Counted from the first letter of the stretch, positions 20,500-31,914 are shown. The stretch is 64,000 nucleotides of DNA from Fusarium oxysporum f. sp. lycopersici 4287 (GCF_000149955.1 NC_030993.1:2136562-2200561); one strand, 5' to 3'. Notes: generated by a model from the letters alone, not told the origin. Numbers and translations are program-made.

Positions 20500-21514
20500 T
20501 TATATCTCAAAGAGTAGTCCTGCGTCTTCCTCCTTTCCTGATTTGGCGCGGTCTGATTCTGGTTCTGTCTCTTGCTTGACTTTCAGCTCGGCTTTCTTTC
20601 GCAGGCCCTCAGCACGCTTCCTTTCTCTTCTCGCTGCAGCGTCCTCCCATTCTTGTCCTTCAGGGTTTAGACGTGGTACTGGAGCAGAGATAGCGTCTCT
20701 GAAGGCGTTTTGGAAGCGTTCAATGCGCTTCTTATTCTCGATATACCGCTCATTGGCAATCTGGACGAGGGTCTGGAGGTACTCGGGTGAGACTATGCGT
20801 TGCCGATGGCCGTCAACTTGCTGCCCGATGAGAGACTCAAAGGCAAGTCCCATTGTCCGTATAGCCACCATAGGAGTGGCAGCATCCTTGCCATTCGGGA
20901 TGATATTGAGGGCACCCGACTCACGAAACCCTGCCTGTAGGCCGCAGCGCAGAAGTAGTTGAGCATGTTCCGGTGATGCTGTGAGGACGTGGAGGATCTA
21001 CGTAATATCTCAGTATGAATGTTCTTTGTATAATATAATGCCTTTCCGCTATATTCGATACAGCACAATTTCTGCTTACCATTGCCTCGTACTTGAAGTG
21101 AACAAGTCTTCTCTCTTTCGGTTCTCCGGTTGTCTCCTGTGCCTCTGTAGATTTCTGGAGTCCAAATAAACTGCTCCAGTCTGTACTTCCACTCTTGTCA
21201 GGTACTGGATCATGGGAAACGAACAGCCAAGCTCCCCCAGCGCCTTTTCCACCAACACCTGCTACCTGTTCATCTTCTCCTTCAGTGTCAGCAACTCTCC
21301 GCCCTTCAAGAAAAACGCTGACACGGCCTGCACAGCTGCTAGTAGTGACAAATCCGGATTGTTGGTTAATTTCATCAATGAGATCCCTGATGCCCTCATC
21401 TATAGAGCCTTTCGGTGAAGCATCCGTGTATTCTGTATCTGGAATTGCCAGTTGTTCGAGAATCTTTTTCTTTCTTTCAACAAAAGCGGGCGGAGAAGAA
21501 GCGAGTTCCTGCAT
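20500..21514 (-). CDS. TYW3: tRNA wybutosine-synthesising protein 3 (TYW3)
   Basis: Exons 21514-21080 and 20997-20500 (82-nt intron) give 310 residues. TYW3 is the methyltransferase step that acts after TYW2/TYW1 in making wybutosine at position 37 of tRNA-Phe, using S-adenosylmethionine. The family signature TTSSCAGRVSVFLEG is at about residue 57. The intron joins HFKYEAM to ILHVLTASPEHA, and then come LLRCGLQAGFRESG and MVAIRTMGLAFES. The C-terminal ~60 residues are a basic/acidic tail. The first true ATG at 21514 gives MQELASSPP. Confidence 0.92.
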
Positions 21515-22063
21515 ATTGGCAAGAGGCAAGACTTTTTATTTGTTAACAGTGGCGCAAGGCTGAAAAAGGTCACGATGGACAGTTGTAGGTAGCACTAAAG
21601 GGTAGGTCGAAGGGCTCAGATAAGACGATATCAGAATCTGGCAGTGGGGATGTGATGTTTTGTTAGCTCGAAAACTCATGTCTTAACGCGGGGTAGGTAG
21701 CTTATCATTGTGGCTCCAACCTCGTGATCCTGATTACCATTGACATTTGACCTCATTTCTCATAATTGATATCGCAGATCTCACTATCAAAGACACATTT
21801 GAGAAGTTTGGTTGATTCTTTCATTTATTGTTCTGTCTGCAGCCTGCGACAGATCTATCTGCTCAGTCATGTGCTTGCTATTCCTCCATTGCACCCAGCT
21901 TCCTGTATTTTTCCTAACGCCGTTCAATGATTCCCGAAATACCAAAAGCTCCATTCGGCTCAGTCACGATAACTGCTGAGCCAGTTTATCTCCTTAAACG
22001 CCTCGCATAATGCCTCAATCATTAAGTCATCAAAGATAAGTGGTTGTCTGGGTGCAAGTGCAC
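21515..22063. other. Intergenic region, no gene seen
   Basis: 549 bp between the TYW3 start and the PAPS reductase stop, both leftward. It should hold the TYW3 promoter and the PAPS reductase 3' end. Nothing else recognised. Confidence 0.7.
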
Positions 22064-23014
22064 TCATACGGTGGGCAGAGCCACTTTCTCGAGAGCAGCA
22101 GCAAGCTTCTCCTCTTGTTGCTTGCGCTCCATCATAGCAACGAACTCGGCGTATCGAGACTTCTTGTTGTGGATACCACACTCAGTCTTGTCTTGGCCCT
22201 TCCATCGGCCAGCTCGCTCGTCTTCACCCTCCTTGACGGGGGCAGTAGAGTGCCAGTCGCCGATGGACTTGTAGCCTTGGTCGAGGAGAGCGTTGTAGGG
22301 AACATTGTTCTCCTTGATGTAGTTGTTGACCTGCTTGAAGGACCAAGTGGCCAGAGGGTTGATCTTGACAACACCACGCTCATCGTCAACTTCAATGATG
22401 GGGATGGATCCACGGGCAGCACCCTGAGATCGTCGACGACCGTTGAGGACGGCAGCAACCTTGAGCTCATCATAAGCTCGCTGGAGAGGCTCGACCTTGG
22501 CAATCCAGTCATACATCTCACTGGCGGTGTTCCACATCTCCTTTCCGTACATGTCCTCGAACTCTTCGGTAGTGTTGACGCCATCGGGCTTGAAGATGTG
22601 GACAGGGACGTTAGGGTATCGCTCCTTGACTCGGTCGACAAGGTCGTATGTCTCCTTGAAGTGGTACAAGGTATCCAAGAAGATGAGGTCGACAGTGGGA
22701 GAATTTGGGTGCTCCTTCTGGATCTTGGAGAGCATGTCCATGGTTGCGAGACCGGTCAAGCCAAAGGCAGTCGATTGGTACAGGTTAGGGAACATGACCT
22801 TGCAGAATCGAAGTATGTCCATGGGGTGCATATCCTCGAGCATGTTGTTGAGATGGTTGATGTGGGCCTTGGTGAGAGAGACCTGGGGTAGAGTGGTTGA
22901 TGATGATGGTGACGAGTATTCTGAGTTTTGTCCAGAGACATAGCCTGACTCGCACTCAAGCTTGATGTCGGTGAGTGACACCTGCGAGGATGTTTGGGAG
23001 ATGAAGGCAGGCAT
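22064..23014 (-). CDS. MET16: Phosphoadenylyl-sulfate (PAPS) reductase
   Basis: A single frame of 316 residues from the ATG at 23014 (MPAFISQTSS). The enzyme reduces PAPS to sulfite with thioredoxin in assimilatory sulfate reduction. The nucleotide-binding segment TAFGLTGLATMDML is followed by the conserved FLDTLYHFKETYDL, then NGRRRSQGAARGSIP, a substrate-binding Arg-rich loop. The catalytic Cys lies in TECGIHNKKSRYAEF (~residue 280). Family length and motifs are complete. The upstream 2.2 kb is shared with the phosphoserine phosphatase gene. Sulfur control by a CYS3/MetR-type factor is likely from biology, but sites here are only partial matches. Confidence 0.95.
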   Translation of the reverse strand: MPAFISQTSSQVSLTDIKLECESGYVSGQNSEYSSPSSSTTLPQVSLTKAHINHLNNMLEDMHPMDILRFCKVMFPNLYQSTAFGLTGLATMDMLSKIQKEHPNSPTVDLIFLDTLYHFKETYDLVDRVKERYPNVPVHIFKPDGVNTTEEFEDMYGKEMWNTASEMYDWIAKVEPLQRAYDELKVAAVLNGRRRSQGAARGSIPIIEVDDERGVVKINPLATWSFKQVNNYIKENNVPYNALLDQGYKSIGDWHSTAPVKEGEDERAGRWKGQDKTECGIHNKKSRYAEFVAMMERKQQEEKLAAALEKVALPTV

Positions 23015-25259
23015 GTTCAAGACGCGGTGATGGTGTTTCGAAGATGAGTTGTTACTTGGACTTGTTGAAAGCTGGAATAGGTGAGGAGCGTATCCCAGTT
23101 ATATCTAATCGGCAGCCAAAGGTAACGTAGAGTGAAGAGGCTCTAGTCGAGTTGATGACGCAGATACTGTGCTGATTTGATTATAGAGCAGGATTTCAAA
23201 GCACTGGAAAGACGAGATGACGAACACGTTAATGAACGAGGACAGTCAAATTCTTAAGTTAAGTCAAGAGAGAGGGAGACGGAGAGGGAAGAGACGTGCT
23301 GAGTTGTATGGGGTTTACAAGCTATGTCCGGGCGACCGCCCGCTGTGCCCCCGATCAAGGGCGTCCTTAGTAATGTGCAAGGACATCGTCCGAACCCGAG
23401 AGTATTCTGCCTGTGACGAGCCCAGGACGTGGAAAAAGATGGGGAGCTGCAATTGCGCAATCGCCGCCATGAGGATTAACGACTATGAGTTGCAACTGAG
23501 ACTGATCACGACATCGACGCTATACCTTTCGCGATGGGGGCGCCACGCTCAGGACAAAGCCTGATTGGCCTATGGACCAAAGCCCTGAAATGGCGCCCAG
23601 CAGATGGGACTTGTTTTGCCTCACCTCATCCCGGACAACGACATAACTTCGATACAGCCGCCGAGCCGGAGGTCCATTGGGCCTTTTCTTCGGTGGGACT
23701 ATAGGTAGCGGCAACCCCGGAGGTTGGAGGTTATCATCATCATGCGAGCAGAAGGTTCTATAAGCATCGCTTAGAAATTATATGGTCTTTATCTGGCTCA
23801 TCTCGCAATCAAAGTCGAATCCCATGTTATCTAGATCTGGGGATGTATTGGATTGGCGAGATCAGATGGAGTCAATGACTGACTAGGGCCATTGCATGAT
23901 TATGAGCACGAGGGCAGGTTCCCCGCGATCATGTCATTTTGGCTTGGGTTGCGAAATTCTAATATCCCCGGAGGAAGCGAATATGCTTTCCTTTTACGAT
24001 GATAGTGTGTCACTCGATGTATGTATGTATCTCTGTCGCAAGAATGAGCCATTGTGTTATCACATCCTGAGATCGATGATATCAAAGTTGTTGATGACTT
24101 TTGAGTTAGGCTTCATACGGGCCGACAGCTCGATGCCTGTATTCCAACCCGTATGAACGCACAACAAACAAGTTAAATTCCAGTTATAAAATTACGCTGG
24201 CGTCGTCCATGCCCCCAAAAAGACGTGCTTCAAAGGCGCAATCTAATACCGGGCAGCCGGTGCGGCAGTCGGTCTTTGTCAATATGAGGTTCGGAACATC
24301 GGTACCGAGGAACCGTGCGACTGCCGTTGTGCCTGGCTCCAGTTTAAACAATTTTTTCTCCTCTTCGGGACTATTCGCACGAGGGATTAAGGTTAGGCCG
24401 TGTCCCGATAGTTGAGTGCTCACTAATACGGGTGTAACAATGAAATGCCAAACTTGCTGACTTATCAAGCTAACGTGGAGATCTCTGGACCTAATCTCAA
24501 GCTACGTCATAATCCCAGCTCGTTGCTTGCGTCAATGCTTTATCAATGTGACCGTACTCTATAATTTTGTTGATTTTCGCTCCTGGGTGAGCCAAGTCTT
24601 CATCATCTCAATGTTTCCTTCATGAGTTAACACATACAGTTTGCTATCAAAACCGAGTCATATGGCGCCAACCCAATGAGCTAACTTGATGACCAAAGTT
24701 AGGACTCCAACAAGACAAACTGTGGGCTACAACTACGACCTCCAGAGCTTTACCACAGACAATTCATCAGAGTTACATACATGTTAAATTAAACTCACGT
24801 GATTTTCCAGGTTCATTGAAGGTCTTCATCAAAATGACAAAACCCGTGAGGCTGCGGGCTTATTTGCACCAATCATACCCTAGACCAAGCCTGACAGGAG
24901 CCGCAGAAGCCGTAAGGTCAAAGTCGCACGAGCCATTGGCGGGGCTAAACACGGAGAGAAGTGCCCTGGCGAAAGACAACCTACGCTCACTACCCTCTCA
25001 CCTTTGAAGATTGATTCAACGCAAGCTTCTAGGGTCCGTTGCTCGCTGTACCATAGGCGCTTGCGCGTCATCGCTTATCCTATCTACGTTGATTTAAACA
25101 TTTCTTAGTCTCCTTTCTGGGCTTAAAACCTCGTATCTCAGCTCTTCCCTGACGCTATTGATTACCAGAACCAGTCAGAGCCAGTCAATCAGACGTTAGC
25201 AAATCTCACCCCGCGCACGCACGCAAGTACAGTACACACACAAACAGGCAGTCAACACA
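23015..25259. other. Divergent intergenic region, PAPS reductase / SER2
   Basis: About 2.2 kb containing both promoters. I saw no recognisable gene; small overlapping frames at 24184-24468 look random. It contains ATGGCGCC cores at 23590-23599 and 24662-24671 that resemble the palindromic CYS3-type site (8 and 9 of 10 positions). Confidence 0.6.
24662..24671. promoter_or_regulatory. Near-match to CYS3/MetR-type palindrome
   Basis: ATGGCGCCAA matches nine of ten positions of the fungal sulfur-regulator consensus ATGRYRYCAT. It lies between the divergent PAPS reductase and SER2 genes, about 590 bp from the SER2 start and 1.65 kb from the PAPS reductase start. A second, weaker match is at 23590. 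One such site is expected by chance in several kilobases, so this is only a candidate. Confidence 0.25.
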
Positions 25260-26696
25260 ATGGCAGACCAGACAAGTCCCACCAAACAGAATGTCACACG
25301 GCCGCAGCTGGGCTCCATGAGGAGCAGCTCATACCTTAGTGATCACCAGGAGTACCGCCCTCCTCGACCCGACTCAGCTCGACAGGATCAGCTGTTCCAC
25401 GGCATTGACACCGTTATAGAGGACACCAGCAACTCACCCGTTCCCCAGACAAGGCCTATCTTGCCCTTCAATGGCATCCCGTCTGAGGAGAACCCCCCTA
25501 CTGTCGTCGACAGTGGACTGAGCCACTCGTACTCTCACCCCAATTGTGCCCCCAGAGCTGGTGAGAAGACGGATCGTCTTATCGCGACCCTTTTCTATAA
25601 GCCAAGGGGTGAGGACCAGGGCTCCAGATCTCCCGTCAAAACCACTTTTGCGGACAGTAACGAGTCTCTGCCCGCCAACTTGGCCCCGACAACCGATCCC
25701 AATGAGTATCCTCTGGAGCCGCCAACTCAGGAGTCAGAGCAGCTGGACCACATCTATGGTTCCTATATCTCACCTCTATGCATCACCTCATTCCTCCACC
25801 TCATGTCTTCATTCCCTCTTCCTCAGGACGCCGATGAGCCTCACTCCTCTCATCGATGTTTGGATAACCAGGAGCAACCGCGCATTGTTGAGCTCACGCT
25901 CTCTCCTACGCCATCACCTGAATATCTGAGCCTGGATGACCTGAGAAAGCATGAGATGATCTACCGATTTGAGCAGGAGTGGAACGTCGATGTGGTCCTT
26001 CAGCGAGATACAGTGTGGAGACGCCACCCTCGACTTGTGGTTTTTGACATGGACAGCACACTCATCACTCAAGAGGTGATTGACCTTTTGGCTGATCATG
26101 TCAAGGATCCCCCAGATCTGGCTGCACGAGTTGCCGAGATCACACACCGTGCCATGATGGGCGAGCTGGAATTTGAGGCTTCTTTCCGCGAACGAGTTGC
26201 TCTTCTGAAGGGCCTCCCTTCCAACCTGTTCGAAGGCCTTCGGCCAGTATTGGATGTCACCAAGGGCGTACCAGAGTTGATCAAGGCCTTCAAGCGACTG
26301 GGTGTCAAGACAGCTGTTCTCTCAGGCGGTTTCCAGCCTTTGACAGGATGGCTAGCTGGCCAATTGGGCATTGACTACGCCCACGCGAACCATGTCGTTA
26401 TTCAGGACGGCAAGTTCACAGGTGAGGTTGAGGGGGTCATTGTCGGCAAGGAGCGGAAGAGGGATCTTCTCGTCGACATTGCTGCCAAGGAGGGCATTGA
26501 TCTGTGCCAGGTCATTGCTGTTGGCGATGGCGCTAACGACTTGCTCATGCTGGACAAGGCAGGTCTGGGAGTTGCATGGAACGCAAAGCCTCGTGTTCAG
26601 ATGGAAGCTAACGCCCGCCTGAACGGAGAGAGTCTTTTGGACCTCTTGTACCTTCTTGGATTCACTTCCGAAGAGATTGATGTGTTGGTTGTTTAG
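25260..26696 (+). CDS. SER2: Phosphoserine phosphatase (SerB/SER2 type)
   Basis: A single frame of 478 residues. The enzyme hydrolyses O-phosphoserine to serine, the last step of the phosphorylated serine pathway. The HAD-type catalytic core occupies the C-terminal half: nucleophile motif VFDMDSTLI (~residue 262), LSGGFQPLTGWLA as motif II, and the metal-binding VGDGANDLLM (~422). The N-terminal ~200 residues are Pro/Ser-rich, then form a region LCITSFLHLMSS that probably corresponds to the regulatory ACT-like domain of fungal homologues. Upstream, a CA-rich leader ends directly at the ATG. The gene is divergent from PAPS reductase; serine is the carbon skeleton for cysteine, so common control would make sense, but this is inference. 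Confidence 0.94.
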   Translation: MADQTSPTKQNVTRPQLGSMRSSSYLSDHQEYRPPRPDSARQDQLFHGIDTVIEDTSNSPVPQTRPILPFNGIPSEENPPTVVDSGLSHSYSHPNCAPRAGEKTDRLIATLFYKPRGEDQGSRSPVKTTFADSNESLPANLAPTTDPNEYPLEPPTQESEQLDHIYGSYISPLCITSFLHLMSSFPLPQDADEPHSSHRCLDNQEQPRIVELTLSPTPSPEYLSLDDLRKHEMIYRFEQEWNVDVVLQRDTVWRRHPRLVVFDMDSTLITQEVIDLLADHVKDPPDLAARVAEITHRAMMGELEFEASFRERVALLKGLPSNLFEGLRPVLDVTKGVPELIKAFKRLGVKTAVLSGGFQPLTGWLAGQLGIDYAHANHVVIQDGKFTGEVEGVIVGKERKRDLLVDIAAKEGIDLCQVIAVGDGANDLLMLDKAGLGVAWNAKPRVQMEANARLNGESLLDLLYLLGFTSEEIDVLVV

Positions 26697-27176
26697 TTGT
26701 CGGCATTGAGTTCAGACAAAGTTGTCACAAGACTGGTGAAGACAGGAGTTTAGGATATTACAAGGAACGCCGGGTGTTGTAGTAGTGAGTGATGAGATAC
26801 CAGGAAGCAACGAGAAACAAGAGTTATTTTGTGACGTATGTGAAATCATACCACGTCACTGGTGTGATTGGCAGCCCATGTGAACATATCCAGACCAGCC
26901 TTTCGCCCGGTCAATTCCCGTGAGCCAGAGATCAGGCACAGACACAATGAGGCCAGAGACAAGTCAAATTATAGTTGAAAGACACAAAGCTAAGAAAAAT
27001 CGCGGCGCGTCGTATGTGAACTATGGGTGGTTGCTTAGATCAAGCCCATTTTGTCCTTCTTCTTTCTACACAGGGCGTGTGAGACCTGACTGATCCAACT
27101 CATAAGCTCTCCCCTCATTCCCTACAATACATGCTTGTTCATGTAGCCAGCTCCAACATCATTCCAAACTCGTGAT
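26697..27176. other. Convergent 3' region
   Basis: 480 bp between the SER2 stop and the stop of the small leftward mitochondrial gene. Presumably 3' untranslated and terminator sequence for both. Nothing else recognised. Confidence 0.7.
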
Positions 27177-27724
27177 TTAAGGGTATCCGTCCTTGCCCCA
27201 CTTGTTGTACTTTTCATGAAGCTCGGCGGGAAGGGTGACGTTGGGAACGACGACAACGTTGAGAGCGCTGGGAGCGTCCTTGGGAGCTGCGTTGGGGTCA
27301 CCGCCGGGGTGGTACTGGTACTTGCCAGAGCTGCCGCTCTCCCAGGGGTGAGTAGCAATGGTGACGGGAGACTCGGAGGTAGCGCCAGTAGGAGATCGGC
27401 CTGAAGATGGCGATGTCAGCAATTGCTTCAGTTTTGACATATCAATTGATTTCCGTACCAAGGTAGTAGCCAGCACCGCCAAGGGCAGCAACCATAACAC
27501 CACCAAGAATCTATGTCATCCATCTACGTTAGCAACCATAATTCGTGGTCCATTTCCGTCGCTCATTGTTTTGACCGGGCATAGTTCCAAGGGTGGGCCG
27601 AGGCATTATGACGCACCAGAATCTCAGGGTTGCGACGAGACTCCTTCTTGAGCTCAGCCTTCTGGTGCTCCTGGAAGCGGCGGGCGGTGGTGGAGAGGAA
27701 TCGGCGGGAGATACGAGAGGCCAT
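27177..27724 (-). CDS. Small mitochondrial single-pass membrane protein, function unknown
   Basis: Three exons, 27724-27617, 27510-27459 and 27400-27177 (introns of 106 and 58 nt), encode 127 residues. It begins MASRISRRFLSTTARRF, an Arg/Ser presequence without acids and with a likely mitochondrial cleavage site. A charged linker leads to one Gly-rich membrane helix (ILGGVMVAALGGAGYYLG). A soluble tail follows with HPWESGSSGKYQYHPGG and a conserved-looking end, KYNKWGKDGYP. The layout is that of a small inner-membrane accessory or respiratory-complex-like subunit, but I cannot name it. All three exons are short, so automatic gene finders may miss it. Confidence 0.8.
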
Positions 27725-28988
27725 TTTGACGACGTGCTTTTGTGTGCTGTTGAAGAATGGGTTTCTACGTCGGGGCTTTCTTAGGTGGTTGAAGCTTTGA
27801 AGTTCTCGTATGATTTCGGAGACAGTCGCTACGATGAATGCGTGCACTATCATTGGTCAATGCCGGGGGAGCTGAGAAGGTCACGTGCAACATCACGATT
27901 TACAAGGAATGACGTCTTGAGTTGAGTCCAGAGCTTTCTAGCGATGATGCCTGGGTAACCAGGCCACAAGCTGGCTTTCTACCATTCTTGTCCCTGGCTA
28001 AAGCATGAAAGATTCGTTCATTGTGATGCAGCGACGATCATATCAACCTCTTAAAGCCAAGACTAGTAAATTTAGCTGGCTTCGGTCGAGTTTTAAGTGA
28101 ATGCAACCATTATTAACTGAGTTACCATAACCGAAGTTATTCTGGGACTGGCTGTCAAACGTCAACGAAACGGGTTGCTGCAGAAGGTTTCCACAATCTG
28201 TTGAAAGTGGCGTCTTTCTGTGCATGAGAAAGGTACAGAGCATTTTGATTACGGCGTATGCGTTCAGCCATAGCAATCTCTACTTTCCGTGATCAGTTAT
28301 CGTATGGAGTTCTCAACCTTTGACAGCCCTTACACCAGCGCCGCTAGCAGGGGCTCCAGTGACCTGAGGTTAGCCCCTGGCCCCTTACTAGGGGCCCGAG
28401 GACAGCTTGGGAGAGCGCGAACGTCCAATTACCTAAGGATTCGGGCCCAAGGTTTCTGAGGCTGGGCTGGGCTTGGAAAAAGAAACCAGTCCTGAGCCGG
28501 AACAAGGACAAGACAGGACAGGAAAAAGGAACAAGCATACACCTCCTCCTCATCTTGTCACCATCCGTCACCTTTCTTTTCGTTGCTGGCCGCCCTTGAC
28601 GTTCTCTTTTACTTACTGGTTTACTCTCCAATTGTGCGCTCCCTACCTACCTTGCTTAACTATCTTTCTCGCGACCACATTCTCCTAATTCCTTTTTCCA
28701 CGATCGAAACCCGTATCCTCTCACCCCTGTCCTTCCATCCCTTCATTTGGCTCCTTTGTACAGTACTGCGTAACGCGACCAACCTGCCGACCGTGCCGAT
28801 TTCATTTTTGGATATCATTCGACACTACCTATTCACTGGCCAGGCGACGAATTTAACGAGACTCTGAATGAGAGGCTGAGCTTGGACCTTTCGCGCCAAC
28901 GTTCCCTTAATTTCGATCAAGACTTCCTGTAAAGTCGTCTCCAGGTAGACGACTGCGAACGACACCATTATTCAACATTGCCATCGCT
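27725..28988. other. Divergent intergenic region, small mitochondrial gene / ERF2
   Basis: About 1.26 kb. The right part (28550-28980) is pyrimidine-rich and lacks a convincing gene; a hydrophobic open frame at 28583-28867 has no ATG start and is probably leader sequence of ERF2. A GC-rich palindromic patch with GGCCCC/GGGGCC cores lies near 28375-28400. Confidence 0.6.
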
Positions 28989-31078
28989 ATGGCCGCGAAA
29001 TCCGATGACGATGGCTTTTCAGCGCCACATAATTCCCGTTCCGAAGCGGCCCGGCCGCCGAGCATCATTTCTTCTCGAATGACGGACATCGCGAGTGAGG
29101 ACGGGGACGGGCCAGAGTTGCAAAAGAACAGAATGAGCATTCCTCGAAGTGCGGACATGGGTTCCCGGCCTGATACTGCACGAACGGGAGCATCTTCCAG
29201 GGGTCCATGGCAGGGTCAGTCTTTGCGTAACAAGACATATCTTTCTGGCGTACAAGCAAAGAGAGGGAGTGTCGAGAGTTCGACTGCCGGTTCTACAAGT
29301 CAAGCGCCAAGTTTATCAAGCAGAAGCCATGTTCCATCGTTGCAGTCGCATGCCTTTTTCCGACCCATGAGCTCGCAGAAATTACAGGCGCAAAGAGGAG
29401 GATCGCATCGCCCATCTACAATGAGTCAAATGTCGCCAGCGTCTCCCATCTCACCAACGTCACCAACATCGCCAACGTCACAACAAAGATTCGATGAGCA
29501 CGGCGAAGCTAGCGGTAGTCAAACACGGCAAAGTATCATATCGAACCCGATTGCGCAACTGCAGCGCCAAACAAGCAATGACGAAAACATGCGATCTCCA
29601 CCATCCCGAGGCACGGAAATGACGGAACAAGAAACTTTGGACAGAATAACAGCGAATACGAGCCCTAGTCATGGCCATTATCCCGCGGGGAGTTTGACGG
29701 ATAGTGTTCGTCCTCTTCAACAAGGCAAGACTTCCGATACAGGTCACTTTCAGCATAACATCATTGTGGACAAGAGTTATAAGGACCTACACAACCTGCC
29801 CAGCCCGATTAAATCTCCACGGTCGTTTCGATCAAGCTTCCTCATGCCTGGTCGAAGTAACGAAGGCCAGCAAAGTCAGAATCGCAGTACCGAAGGAGCT
29901 GAGAAACTCTCTTCGTCCGCATCTTCACCACAGTTCAGACCTGTAGACTCTCATACTGAACGTCATCCCCGTGTCCCTCATAAGCCGAGTCAGAAATCCG
30001 ATCTCGGACGTGTTCATCAGTATTTCGATGGCAACACAGTATTCTGTCTCGGTGGTCGCTGGCAAAACACAAGAGGGAGACCTGTTAATATTGCGACTGG
30101 TATCTTTGTCATCATTCCTTGCGCCCTGTTCTTTGGTTTTGAAGCACCTTGGTTATGGAAGCATGTATCGCCTGCGATACCTATTGTGTTTGCATACCTT
30201 GCGTATGTATGTTTCTCTTCATTCATCCACGCCTCCGTTACGGATCCTGGGGTAAGTTTTATATCTTGCTCAAATCAAGGTGTGTGTCGGCTAATGCTTG
30301 TCAGATTCTTCCACGAAATCTTCACCAGTTCCCCCCTGTCGACGACAACGACGACCCTCTCCAACTTAGCCCACCCACAACAGATTGGGCATTGATAAAA
30401 TCTGCCGAATCATCAACAGCCGCAATGGAAGTTCCGGTTAAGCACTGTAGAACATGCAATATCTGGCGGCCACCCCGTGCCCACCACTGTCGCTTATGCG
30501 ATAACTGTATTGAGACCCATGATCATCACTGCGTGTGGCTCAACAACTGTGTCGGGAAACGTAACTACCGATATTTCTTTACCTTTGTTACATCCGCAAC
30601 TATCCTCGCGGCCTATCTCATCGCCACTTCTCTTACACAGATTCTTCTTTACAAGAATCGTGAAGGTGTCTCATTCGGAAAAGCTATCGATCACTTCCGA
30701 GTTCCTTTTGCGTTGGTATTCCTTGGGTTTATCTCCTTCCTTTATCCTGCTGCTTTGATGGGATATCACATCTTCCTCATGGCGCGAGGCGAAACGACCA
30801 GAGAGTACATGAACTCACACAAGTTTGCTAAGAAGGAGCGTTTCCGGGCATTCTCTCAGGCCAATATGTTCAAGAACTTTATTGTTGTTCTATGCCGCCC
30901 TCGACAACCCACATATTATCAGTTCAAAGCGCATTATCATGAAGGCGACCAACGCCTAGGCATTCGAAGAGACAAGCGGCCGAGATCGAGCTCTCAGGGA
31001 TTGGAAATGCACGACGTCGTCCCTGGAAGTTCTGGTTTTCAAGGCCCAGTGGCTCTGAGAAGTGAACAGAGTCATTAG
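28989..31078 (+). CDS. ERF2: DHHC palmitoyltransferase ERF2
   Basis: Exons 28989-30251 and 30305-31078 (53-nt intron inside the conserved TDPG-ILPRNLHQFPP segment) give 678 residues. ERF2 attaches palmitate to Ras-type GTPases in the ER/Golgi with its partner Erf4/Shr5. The N-terminal ~330 residues are Ser/Pro-rich and disordered, with SPT triplet repeats near residue 155. Then come two membrane helices, the Cys-rich domain (HCRTCNIWRPPRAHHC, THDHHCVWLNNCVGKRNYRYF) with an intact DHHC, and two more helices. A tail with TTREYMNSHKF, the family's TTxE motif, follows. The next gene downstream, NEW1, is on the same strand 836 bp away. Confidence 0.94.
29451..29477 (+). repeat. 9-bp tandem repeat inside ERF2
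   Basis: Three near-identical 9-base units of the form TCRCCAACR encode Ser-Pro-Thr repeats in the disordered N-terminus of ERF2. Related SP-containing codons lie just before it. Such a unit may vary in copy number between strains. Confidence 0.7.
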
Positions 31079-31914
31079 CCGATGCACTGAAGTGGAATTT
31101 TACTCTTGCATTGTAATTGTATTTTCTTTTTTCAAGATGGCGTAGCTTCTGGGAAGTATTCATCATGTGAGGTGGTCAGGATGATATGATGCCTGTTTCT
31201 TTCTTCTTTTATTATACCCTACCTACCTTATGTTAACTAGTCGACCACATTTCATGTATTCATTCCCCTTTTGTTTTTAGCACAGACTCTGGAAAAGTCG
31301 GTAACTTATGGTATAGCCACCGACATACGGGCGTTGAGCGGGCATTGACTGGGAAGACGAGCCTTGGCTGTGATACATATCTGAGACTTATTTAGATACC
31401 AGTCAGTTTAAGCCACTAGATTCACTTTTCTCACACACCATTTTTGCTTTACATGGAGTGAGTGATGTCCAGAACTTTAATCGAATTAGTAACTGACAAA
31501 ATAGGGAATGCATTTAATTTGCCTCTGGATCGGTAACTCTAGAATCGCATATCAAGAGTCCACTAAATGAGTCCCCGGAATGCACGTGGAAATAAACAAG
31601 GATAGGCTTTAGTGGGGCGGAGTCTCCGAGTGGATGGCGATAAGACAACCGCCGCTAGCGATAAGAAAAATTTCAAACCGAAATTTAGTAGTGCGCCCAA
31701 CCTATGAAAGTCGCTTTGTTTTACCTAACATCCATCGTAAGCAGCGTTTTTTCTACGCTCGCTACCTATTTTTCCCTCAAGGGCCTCGTTGGTTTTTGTT
31801 GTTCTTTTTTTCCCCTTCTTATTTCTACTGTCCTCTCCTGGAACAGTACCTAATAGTCAACGAGGCCCATTAATCGTATATATTTGTTTGCTTATACGAA
31901 GAAAACGATAGACG
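31079..31914. other. Intergenic region, ERF2 3' end and NEW1 promoter
   Basis: 836 bp between two rightward genes. The right third carries a long pyrimidine-rich tract, listed separately. No gene seen. Confidence 0.7.
31748..31840 (+). promoter_or_regulatory. Pyrimidine-rich promoter/leader tract of NEW1
   Basis: A T/C-rich stretch with runs of up to seven T lies 75-165 bp before the NEW1 ATG. CT-rich tracts close to the transcription start are common in strongly expressed filamentous-fungal genes, notably translation factors. The role here is inferred from composition and position only. Confidence 0.45.

Noticed and set aside
23800..23850. tRNA-like GTCGAATCCC stretch
   Set aside because: No matching acceptor stem, D-arm or anticodon arm could be placed around it.
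24184..24468. 94-codon leftward frame between PAPS reductase and SER2
   Set aside because: Overlaps an equally long frame on the other strand and resembles no family. Probably chance.
28583..28867. Hydrophobic 94-codon frame before ERF2
   Set aside because: Starts without ATG and comes from a pyrimidine-rich leader, which produces Leu/Phe/Ser-rich frames by composition.
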